Part shown: piece after piece, positions 27,941 to 37,913 of the stretch | Numbering within the stretch: the first letter of the stretch is position 1 | Layout: each line of letters starts with the position of its first letter | Assembly (NCBI RefSeq): GCF_019059575.1 | Contig: NW_024882024.1 | Location: 390,812-454,811 of the forward strand | Reading direction: 5' to 3' | DNA: 64,000 bases | Origin: Amphibalanus amphitrite | Lineage: Eukaryota; Arthropoda; Thecostraca; Balanomorpha; Balanidae | Program-made: the position numbers and the translations under genes | Notes under the pieces: generated by a model | Seen by the model: the letters and a program-made list of their open reading frames with translations, nothing else | Database searches by the model: none | Told to the model about the DNA's origin: nothing

Positions 27941-28397
27941 GACGGACGGACGGACGGACAGATAAACGGACGGACGGACGGACGGACGGATAAACGGACG
28001 GACGGACGGACAGACGGACGGACGGACGGAGGGACGAACGGACAGACGGACAGACGGACAGACGGACAGACGGACAGACGGACAGACGGACAGACGGACG
28101 GACGGACGGACGGACGGACGGACGGACGGACGGACGGACGGACGGACGGACGGACGGACGGACAGACAGACAGCGGACGGACAGATGGACAGACGGACGG
28201 ACAGACGGACAGACGGACAGACGGACAGACGGACAGACGGACAGACGGACAGACGGACAGACGGACAGACGGACGGACGGACGGACAGCGGACGGACGGA
28301 CAGACGGACAGACGGACAGACGGACAGACGGACAGACGGACAGACGGACAGACGGACGGGACAGACGGACGGACGGACGGATATACGGACAGACGGC
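27941..28397. repeat. (GGAC)n/(GGACAGAC)n satellite tract
   Basis: About 457 bp of GGAC and GGACAGAC units. Since a 4-bp unit cycles through all frames and lacks stops, it opens frames of over 200 codons on both strands (TDGRTDGQ on plus, SVRPSVCP on minus). Neither is a gene. Confidence 0.95.
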
Positions 28398-29157
28398 GAG
28401 ATGGACAGAATAGATAACTATTTATTACGTAACTTTGTACACGATTCGTAGTCCTCTCCAATTAGACGTAATTACTTCCTTCTGAATTTGTTTGTCATAA
28501 AATGGAATTTAACGTCGTAAATGTATATTTTATACCGATATAATGGCCGGTTTAGTGTCGGGAGCAGGACATGGGATTATGGGTCGTTGACTGAACCTGT
28601 TCGAAGTTGATCTTTTAGTTTTGGCGGCAGCGGCCATTATATTCGGCAGCGAACTGCTCAGAGGTGCCGGCGTCTGTCACGCCCATCGGAAGAACAGACA
28701 CCGGTCATGCATTATATGGTAAATAACGGCCATTGCCAGCGCTAGCACAGTTTGTACTGAGCTCTGAACATTACGGGCTGTCAGCGGGGCAGCTGAGCCC
28801 CTCGTCACATACCCGGAGCTGGAATGTTTTATGCAGCCGCCACCGATACCTATCCCAAATTTTTGTACCCAGGGGTGTCGAACTGTGATCCGGTGTTGGA
28901 CTATGCATGCATAATTATCAACGCCATTATCATGCCGATACATTTGGGAACATGTCGTAAAGTTAACTGCCCTATCGTGCAGGTTATCTATGAATTAATG
29001 TCGCTGGTGATTTAAGACCTAAGCGTGAGGTAACAGTCATATAGGGTCGTGCTAGATATAAAAAACATTTGACAAGAAAATGATTGCACGTAGGAGACGG
29101 AACTGGCAAATTCACCGTTCGGCAGTCTCGGTCACTGGCAGTAATTACTGTGGCAAA
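28398..29157. other. Gene-free stretch
   Basis: Unique sequence of moderate GC. I see no gene or repeat in it. Confidence 0.55.
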
Positions 29158-29165
29158 CTTAGATG

Positions 29166-31109
29166 CAGGGTTGTATACGACTCAGTCAATAGCAATCAAT
29201 TCAATCACGACAAATTTGGGAAACCAATCAAATCAATCAAGTCAGAGCAGTTTTCGGGAATTGATTCAATCGACTCAAACGCGACAATGAAAGGAATCAA
29301 TCAACTCAATCAAACGACTCAAACCAAGACATACATTAGGTTTTTTGCCCACCAACTTGGAAAAGTGTCCATAGCAGTCTGGTGTACCTACCTACCTACC
29401 TACCTACAGAAGAAACATAAAAATATTGTCATTTAAAATTATAAATTGCCATGCCATTCAAAGTTTCTATGTAATAAGGAAGGATACCTAGTGATGGACA
29501 GGTGGATCATGATATTGAGGTTCAATGGGTAGAATTGGAGCAGAAGTTTCATTTAATGGGTGCAAAATAACCCAGTAGTCGACTTGCCCCTTAACCCAAA
29601 TCACCACCTTTCACTTCACCTAAAAGTTGTCAATTTAATTTTGGCCATATTCCAACTCCATTTACACTAAATATCAGATATTGCAGTTGAAAGTTGGCTG
29701 CTCGGATTTTGGCAGTGTTCGTGATTTGGCCATTTACCCTACACCATGTCTATTTCAATGGATTATATGCATCAATAACATATTAACCATAGGGAAATAG
29801 AAATAAATATCTTACCTGTATGTGACGGTTTTGGTTAGACAGAGACTGACGGGCAGCCTGAAAAATCTTTCCACACAATGTGCATTTGAGACGTGGGATG
29901 TTGTCAGATTGGGAAGGAAGAGATTTGAAGTATTTAGCGGTCCACGACTATGGACGTGGCATGTCAATGTTAGGTACCTATGTGAAGAATTCAAAACATT
30001 TGTGTTTGAATTTTATTGCAATACAATTTGAAACTGTTAGGACTGGGGGATAGGGATGAGGGTTAAAAAATATATTTAAAATGAAATGGAGAGGACAGGA
30101 ACTCTGGAACCACAGTATAAGTTAAGGACAAAGGAAGTGGGAACGAGGAAAATTAAAACGCGAGAAAACGGCACGGTGCTGCGACTGCATGAAAACGTTT
30201 TGCCAATAAGTATGCTAAGCTTTTATAAATCCTTATTCTACGTCTTTTGATTTTTTGGTAAGATGACTTCATTGATTATCATGTAGTATGGTAGATCATC
30301 ATAAAATAAATCGGTTATACAACACCAATTTCGTTTTAGTTACTATTTTATTTGAAATAAAACCACTTAATAATATTCGGTAAAATATTTCAAGGAAAAT
30401 GAAATATATTAAATATGTTATGCTTAGGCTCTCAGGAGAAAAGGATCAACAAACGTTCTGCTGCAAATTAAACAATGCAGCAAATTAGCTATTAATTAGG
30501 CACGTAAACGTAAATAGCGAGACGAAAACGGCGCTTTTGATTCAGTTATTTTTGTAGGGGTTTCAGATATTTATAGAGTTCAGTGGGTTGTTTCTGAGGA
30601 GATGTGGAGATGTGAATTATTAATTAATCACACTTTATTAGTATATAGGGCCTTGCACTTTATCATCTGGATTAGAAAAAACGTTTCCTGCTGAGTGCAG
30701 AAAGGTAGGTAGGTGCATCGCCAGGTTCTATCACCAGGATTGGTGCAGTTATTGCAGTTGAAAGTCAAAGTTGGCTGTTCATGTTTAGGCCCTGTTCTTT
30801 ATTTGGCCATCTACCCCATATTGCAGTTGTGATGACAAGCAGTTTTCAGTGTAGTTTTGTGATCTTTGATGTCATCAATTGGTGTCATTATTTTTCGTCA
30901 ACTAAAAGTTATTTGAACTCTCCTTTCAATCGACTCAATCATACGAGTCACTCTAATTTTCAGGAATCAAATCAGTCAACCAGTCGCTAAAGTCAAACGA
31001 GTCAGTCAACCAGTCATCTCGAAAAGTCAATTGACTCAATCCAATCAACTCAAAATACGCGTTGAAACAAATCAATCAATTCAATCGACTTGATTGGTAT
31101 ACAACCCTG
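29166..31109. mobile_element. hAT-like TIR element (1.94 kb)
   Basis: A 13-bp perfect inverted repeat, CAGGGTTGTATAC, marks both ends (29,166-29,178 and 31,097-31,109). The 8-bp duplication CTTAGATG flanks it exactly (29,158-29,165 and 31,110-31,117). Both sub-ends are rich in CAATCAA/GACTCAA motifs over 100-150 bp, which look like transposase-binding repeats. An internal segment (GTTGAAAGTTGGCTG...TTTGGCCAT...TACCC, about 29,682-29,740) recurs near 30,757-30,815. No transposase frame is visible, so it is non-autonomous or decayed. Confidence 0.92.
29387..29406. repeat. (CTAC)n microsatellite
   Basis: Five tandem CTAC units within the TIR element at 29,166-31,109. Confidence 0.85.
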
Positions 31110-31117
31110 CTTAGATG

Positions 31118-34100
31118 AATGCTGAGACTGAGAAGACCAGCTCGTTTTTTCCTCTGCCTTTAACGCCATGCCGGCTGAGCACGGATCATCCCAAAGTCAC
31201 CCCTGACCGGTTAGCGAAACCGTCCAAATTTTTAGGATCACAAAACATCAAACGAGCATTACCAGCATATTATGATAGATGCTTTTCTGTCAAACGTGGT
31301 TAAACTTGATGTTTTTTTTTCTCTCTAGGAATTTCCTTTTGTAAGGGTGTTCCAATACATTAATTAAGTTTCATACTTTGTTAAAACCTTATTTTTAAAT
31401 ATCTGCAAGCGTGTATGATGAAATATGAGTGTCTATAGCTTTGTTTGCCTCATGTTCTGTCATTGTGCAGCTTGATGAAGTACAGTCTAACACAAACTGC
31501 TGTCACGGATAGTAGCTGTAACCAACTAATCGGGCCATTTATTAAACTCCCTGGCAAACAGATTTGTTTTACTTAAGCGTCCACTCAACAGCTTATTTTA
31601 GATTCACGAATTACTTCCGGACGACAATCCTTCGATAATGCCAAACGGGACAGTTTTAAGGAGCTGGCACGGCCCCGGTTTCTCTGGTTCATTAATAACC
31701 TCAGATGACGACACTCTAAGGGCTCCTAGTGGAGCCCCTGAGCATCGCAATAAGCTTTCATCTTTGCATGTTTGCTTACCTTCTGTGCATCAAAACAAGT
31801 TCGCTTTGAGCAATATGAAACTTCTTGTCTGCAAACATTGTTGTTTGCTAAATCCTGCTGTTCCTGCTTGTCAAAACTGGAGAACAAAGCATATCTCCGA
31901 TATTATCTTGTGTCGTGGCGCGGCTGAGTGCTTGCTCTCGCTACACGGGCAGTCGGCTCGACATGGATGGCAGCCGTGTTCAGCTGATATGAGACGGCAC
32001 CGCGGCTCCATCAAACCCCAGGATATCAAACCGCCCTGGTAACTGCCGGCGTATCAAAATAGCTCGCCGCCTCTGACGTTCTGAACTTCTGGCCCAGTGG
32101 CGCGTCCCAGCCGCCGGCCCATTTCCTAGTCTGCCACCTGCAGCAAAACTGGCCTCCGCGTTTAAATTGGACGATTTTTTGCCTGACGTATCTGGAGGTC
32201 TTTGGTAGCGTCAGCCAAAGCGTCAGTACTGGATAAGATGGGCAAGGTGGTTAGCGCCTCACTTCACCCGCCGCCTCCGCCGCCACTCCCAGCCGTCATC
32301 TAACCACTTATGAGACATGCTATATGACGCATGCCTGGCTGGCACCCAGAACCCTCCTCATGTAGGCAAACAGTGTTCGGACGGCGCCATCCTGGGGTCG
32401 GCTATTTGATGTGACGACTTCAAAGGTGTGCCGCCGGCGGGGGCAGGTCGCCGGCCGATCAGAAAGGTCAGACGCCAGACGCCTTGTCGAACAGACACGA
32501 GGCGCCTTATCATACTGCCGAGGGAATTCGACATGTGTCGCTGCAGCCGCGTCCACAGGTTGTGTACCGCTCCTGCAAAGGATGAGGGAGCTCTGCTGCG
32601 GGCCAGACGCCGGCGCCGCGGGCTAGCCGCGGAGCCAGCCGCCTGCGTAAATAGCACGGCCCAGTGACAGCGAATTGCGGCGACATGTGAAAAGACAGGC
32701 TTTTATTGGCCGATCACGTAATGCTGTCACCGCGAGTCTTTTGATCTCATTCCGACCAGATGCTCTCCCCGCGCTCACCACCGCCGTCCCTCTGCCTCCC
32801 TCCCCCCCCCCCCCTCTGTCACACGCCGCCATCGTAGCGTGATTTAATTTGAGCATTTAGTTTAGATTTCATCGTTCTTTCTTCCGGGACGGCTGCGCGG
32901 GGCTGGTGCACAGTGTGTCGTTTTTAAGCTGCTCCATCTGTGTCGTTTTAGCGGCCCCCTCCCCCCTCGTGTCCCAGGCGCCCCTCTGACAGCCAATGGC
33001 TGTGTCGGCTGCGCCGGCGGTCCCGACGCGGCTCGACCCCGATCGACGCGATCGACTGATACAGTGTCGCCAGCCGCCTGGTCGGATTATCCAAAGGGTT
33101 GTCGGCCGTCGCACCGCCCTTTGTACCCACCGAAAGCATATGACGGGCGCGAGCAGGCCACCCTTTCATATGGAGATGCTGCAATTGGGCGGAAAATTGT
33201 CGGGGCGAGGCCGCGAGCGCCGCCGCGGAAGGCATGAGCAAGAGACAGAAAACTGCATTCCTTCTCGTCTATGCATACAGGTTTCAAGAAAAACGACCCC
33301 GTTCGTAGTTGGCAGAAAGTCCTGACCAGTGACCTGCAGTGACCTGTGGCCAGTCACCTGAAGAGACTTTCTAGAGAAAGCATGTGGCACGTCGCGCGTA
33401 GGCGTCACAATGCCACCAGTTGCGCTGCACCGTTACACTGAGTGTGTTGTGACGGTCGGCAGGCCCCAGGGTGGCCGGTAACGTGACGCACAGGTCACAT
33501 GGCCACGGTCCGTGACGGGTCACGACAGGAAGTCGTTTTGCGCGTAACGGACCTGGGCGGAGGAGCCACCCGATGACGTCGCAAATTGGATGACAGAGGG
33601 GGGAGGGTAGTGCTAGGCTAGTAAGACCGTAGTGCGTGTGCAGCTCAAAACAGCAGGCCTTGGCCAGTGTGCTGACTTTGACAATAAACGGACAGCGCAA
33701 GCTGCATCATGCATGGTTAGAGTGCCTCTGGCGGAAAAGCACGCTTCACCACCACTACCAGCTCCGTGCTCGTTGCAGCCCAGCCCTATCCAAGACCGGT
33801 CGGTCATAAAATATAACTGCCGCGACCGTACCCGGCGGCGGCCTCTCCCTCAGCTGTCCGCTCAGCGCTGCGTGGACGGAGGACAGTGGCCGGACGGCGT
33901 CACCGCTCGTCCCGCCGGCCGCGGCGGTGGGCCGCCGGCCGCCGGGAGGGGGCGGAGTGCAGCGCGCTGCCGGCCCGGCGGCCCTGATCACGGATGCGAG
34001 CGCGCCGCTCGTCCAATGGCGGCCGGCGCCGCGCGGCTCGCGATGGCCGCCCGCCGTGCAGCGGCCTGCAAACGAGTCCATATTTTATCGGCGCGGCGCT

Positions 34101-35041
34101 GCCGGCGGCGCACAGCCTGCTAGCCGTCACCAATCAATGCCCGTCGGACGGCGACGGCCGCCGCGGCGTCATAGCCGCGCTGAGCGGATAGGACGGCTGA
34201 GGCGGCGGTCAGCGGGCAGAGGTCAGAGGTCAGGTCAGGTCAGGTCGGGTCAGGTCAGGTCAGGTCAGGTCAGAACAGCGGTCAGGTCAGGGCGGCGGTC
34301 AGCGGGCCGGTGTCAGGTCAGAGGGCTCTTGCACCTGAATACCTAGCTAGGTAACTTGCGAGTCAATTTGCCTATACCAGAGTCCGGACAACCACGAAAA
34401 ACATCCCTGGCAATTTTATCAGATATTTCACAGAGAAGCTGAATGTTTACGTTACGGGTCGGTGCAAAAGAAATTACCACCGTAGGCTAGCTAGCTACGG
34501 AAATACCTATGTAGTTTCCCGATTCTACTTAGGCATTTCGGTGCTAGACGCTTCGGTACAGCGAGCCGGGGCTGTGCCGGGGTCAGGTCAGTATACCGTT
34601 CAGCTGAGATCAGACCGAGGCGTCAGTCAACGGGTTAAGAACAGTTGCGAACATCGGTCATCACACGAGGACTGAACGGGGGACGCGCGTGTCAGACGGC
34701 TAGACCGGCAACCCCATCAGATGAAGTCTGATCTGGCTGCTGAGTCGCGCAGATCGGAGATCCCCGCCAAAGATGTGTCCCCCGATATAGGCACCGCACC
34801 TCAGTCCACCTTCACAGGCCCCAGACTACCGGTCACTACAGCCGCTGACAGGACCACCGCTCCTGAAGGATGGTCCCTGTCAGGCTGTCGGCTGACAGAA
34901 ACAAATGTCAGTGACAGATGGCCGGTGACGTCTGGTGTCTGGAGGACAGTCGCCTGACAGAGCAGCATAACTGTCAGATATGTCTGACGGACCTGTCAGA
35001 AGGGCACTGGCCGACAGAAGTCAGAAACGCGTAATAGGTGA
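31118..35041. other. Gene-free stretch
   Basis: No supportable gene. The 134-codon open frame at 31,638-32,042 (+) has four clustered cysteines but no family I recognise. An AGGTC pentamer array lies at 34,217-34,275. The rest is GC-rich unique sequence. Confidence 0.55.
34217..34275. repeat. (CAGGT)n pentamer array
   Basis: About ten copies of AGGTC with one variant. Each junction also spells AGGTCA, the nuclear-receptor half-site, at 5-bp steps. The step is shorter than any direct-repeat receptor element, so a simple repeat is the safer reading. Confidence 0.8.
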
Positions 35042-35049
35042 TGCAGGTT

Positions 35050-36504
35050 CAAGGGCTCCGCCACCGGGGGGGACGGGTGGGACATGTCCCCCCCAACCAA
35101 AATGTTGGGTGGGACATACTATCTTTTGTCCCCCCCAATAATCGGCTCTACTGCTGGTAGATAAATCGACTCTTGTTACTGACACCGAAAACAGAACATA
35201 GGTGCAAAGATTCTCCGAAGAAAAAGACATAGGTAATGATAATTTAATTAACCTGCCGTCGATAACTATATTGTCGCTGTGCTTTTTGTCTTTTTCTGTT
35301 ATGGGGGCAACGGATTTCAGTTTTTTTTTGTAGACCATATCGACAGGCGTTTTCGCGTTAGGTATATCAACTTGAGTCTACTGACGAATGTTCGCAATCA
35401 CACGCGCCATTCCGATGATGAATCCAGTAGGTATATCCAGATCAGATAGGGATTTCTCAATCAATTAAACGCGCAACACGGAGTCGGAAATTACTCTTTC
35501 GGGTAAACGCGTTCGTTCTTTGGAAACTTCCATCGGTCAAATAAGAATATCGCAGAACTGTAGGATGAGAGAAGATGTTTGTTTCCAGTGTTTGAGAGGT
35601 TAAACCTCGTTCTTATGGTGGGTCGGTTGCCCCATCCCTCAGTTTTTCGCAAGTAACTCGCGTAAAAAGTGGTTTAACGTGACGAAACTATAAGTATTTC
35701 CCGGGAATTTTACACATCCCCTGAAAATTTCATGATCCTAGCCCCCCTGACCCTTGGGCCTGTGGCCTATTTCTCCAGACCATGTCAGGCCGAAACACCG
35801 ATTCGGCGTATGTTAGCGCACATTATCTAACGTTTCCAGACTTATGTCATAAAACCGAGCCAACATTTGAAATGACGGTAGACACATGCATTATGGTTGG
35901 TGTCAAGGTCACGTGAATATCAGGTCAAGGTCATTACCGTTAGATGAATTTGGTTCACTTTTTCGAGTTAGGCATGTTACTAGGAAACTTTTTGGAGATG
36001 ATGTCGAATTAAGCATCCATTTGAACATTTGAGAAGTAGGTTTGGTACCAATGCAACATGTTACGAAGCTGTCTGTGGTGGTTGACACCTACTTTGGCTA
36101 GCCGGCGGGACACGCATGACGCACTTGTTGAACTCACCTAACCTGACCCGACCTTCGCCAAATGCTAAAAACTGATTCAGATTCAGCGCAAAACTATGAG
36201 CCAGATACCATTAAAAAATTGAGGTTTATTTTTCAATTTTTTTCGTCTGGTGTGACAATATGAGGAAGGTGCAATCTAATATTGGGTACCTAATAGGTAT
36301 TGCATGGGTCAGGTGGCCTAACATTTCTCTACTTTTTTTTAGTAAAAAAAAAAATCATCGTATCAGGGCTATGACGAAAAACAAGTGGCCTAAATCCGAT
36401 GAGAAAACTGAATTTGGGGGTACCCTAGGTTTAGAGGAGACAATAGGGCGATGGGCGAAGAGCAGACCGTCCCCCCCAACCAAAAGTCCGTGGCGGAGCC
36501 CTTG
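35050..36504. mobile_element. hAT-like TIR element (1.46 kb)
   Basis: Perfect 15-bp inverted repeats CAAGGGCTCCGCCAC (35,050-35,064; inverse at 36,490-36,504) are flanked by a perfect 8-bp duplication TGCAGGTT (35,042-35,049 and 36,505-36,512). The interior near 36,377-36,430 (AAGTGGCCTAAA...GAGAAAACT...TTTGGGGGTACCCTAGGTT) matches 7,104-7,150 of the 594-bp element in the same order. The two are therefore related although their terminal repeats differ. TCAAGGTCA occurs twice (35,903 and 35,925). No transposase frame is evident. Confidence 0.92.
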
Positions 36505-36512
36505 TGCAGGTT

Positions 36513-37913
36513 AAAAGTACGGAACTGCAGCACGTGTTTTCCCACATGGAAGAGAGCCATGTCACTCGACGTCCCACCCAACCAAGTCATTAGAACTTTA
36601 TCAGCTGTGCTGCCTGACCCGTCCGTCTCTGGAATCTCGCACCTCTCCATGCCTCACCCCACTCGACCCTTTCCATCAGAACGTCACGCGTAACGCGCCG
36701 CTCCTGGCGGCGTTAGCGGCGCAGGTGCGGCGGAAGGGGCGCCACGTGCCGGTGCACAATGCGCCGCGGCACGGTCACCGGTCCGGCATCCGTCAGCTCC
36801 GGGTGACACTGGCCTGTCGGGGATGACGGACGGCTCCGGGGGCCGGCGCCGCGACACGGGCCGCACCGCGAGCTACGCACGGGAGAGAGGGAGGCAGGGC
36901 AGAGCATCTGTCACCGCGCTGCCGACGAAACAGAGCAGCTCTCTGCGCCCGCGGCGCGGCCGGGCGCGCAAACTCGCCGCCGGCTAAGAATAGCAAGACA
37001 AGCAAACAGCGATCGAAACCCGCCGTCAAAGCCGAGGTGCAAGCTTATGAGTGTTTAAACATGTTTATGTGGGCGCCTGTTTGTCTAGCTTTGCTGTTGC
37101 GCGGCCCAGAAACATGACCGACGTACGAGCGCGAGCCGACTGCGGCAGAGACGAATGGCACGCGGCGGAGACACCACGAAACACGGATGGGAGACGATCG
37201 ACGAACATGGCCACACGCCACGAGAGACTGGCTTGGCAAACCGTGGTCCACGAACGGAGACGAGCAGAAGCGTGTGCGCTCCAGTTTGAGGCAGCGCAGA
37301 TCTGACGTAGAGCTGTTTCGGCGCAGTGGGACGCGTCGTCTGCCGATCGAGGTCTCACAATGGGTGCCATAATCCGACGTCCAGCCGAGCTGCGACCGCA
37401 CCGCGCCGCCGAGCTGAATGGGAGCAGACCCAGTCTCACGTGCACATATGTATATAGTTATGCGATCGGTGCGGCGTGCTTCACACCACGATGCGCATCG
37501 CGCCTTTCACCGTACGCAGCCACTCATAAGTTGGGCCGCGCCGGCCGAGTCATAATCTGGTGCGCCGAATAATCCCCGTTTTGAGCTCCATCGCGGCGTG
37601 TAATGGCGCTGGTAATGTCGCGCCGGTCCGGTGGGGGCGGCCTGCGCGGTTCGCCTTCATCTGCCGGTCCGACGCGCTTCGGCGCGCCTGGCCGGATCAT
37701 CGGATCGCGGCGGCCGAGATGGATCAGGTGGTCGCCTCTCGGGACGGCGACCCCCGCTGGTGACGGCTCACGTGCTCTTCTTTCAGGCGGTGTGCTTTGG
37801 AGGCCGTTGGCCGCTGTGTGGGGTGGTGAGGACCTCATGCACGTCTTATGTATTCGGTCCTTGGGTTGTTTGCTCCATAGGTAACTGACGCTCCGTTCTC
37901 TCTGTGCCCTCAG
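36513..37913. other. Stretch immediately left of the Spalt large exon
   Basis: It ends in the acceptor of the large exon. An ATG at 37,615 reads MSRRSGGGG, superficially like the Spalt start MSRRKQ, but lacks the following KQ and the frame does not join the exon by any sensible intron. No C2HC finger is encoded here. Confidence 0.6.

Noticed and set aside
27941-28397. A CRISPR-like or telomere-like array.
   Set aside because: There are no spacers, and the unit is not a known telomere repeat.
27680-28461. Frames of over 200 codons on both strands (TDGRTDGQ and SVRPSVCP types).
   Set aside because: They arise from a stop-free GGAC/GGACAGAC repeat, which is open in every frame.
31638-32042. 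A 134-codon frame with clustered Cys (CKHCCLL).
   Set aside because: No family match, no splice partner, and length is within chance for this composition.
34217-34275. A nuclear-receptor response array (AGGTCA repeats).
   Set aside because: Half-sites overlap at 5-bp steps, too close for receptor dimers; a pentamer satellite explains it.
37615-37660. MSRRSGGGG as the Spalt start exon.
   Set aside because: The conserved KQ is missing, and no donor of correct phase lies at a workable distance from the 37,914 exon.
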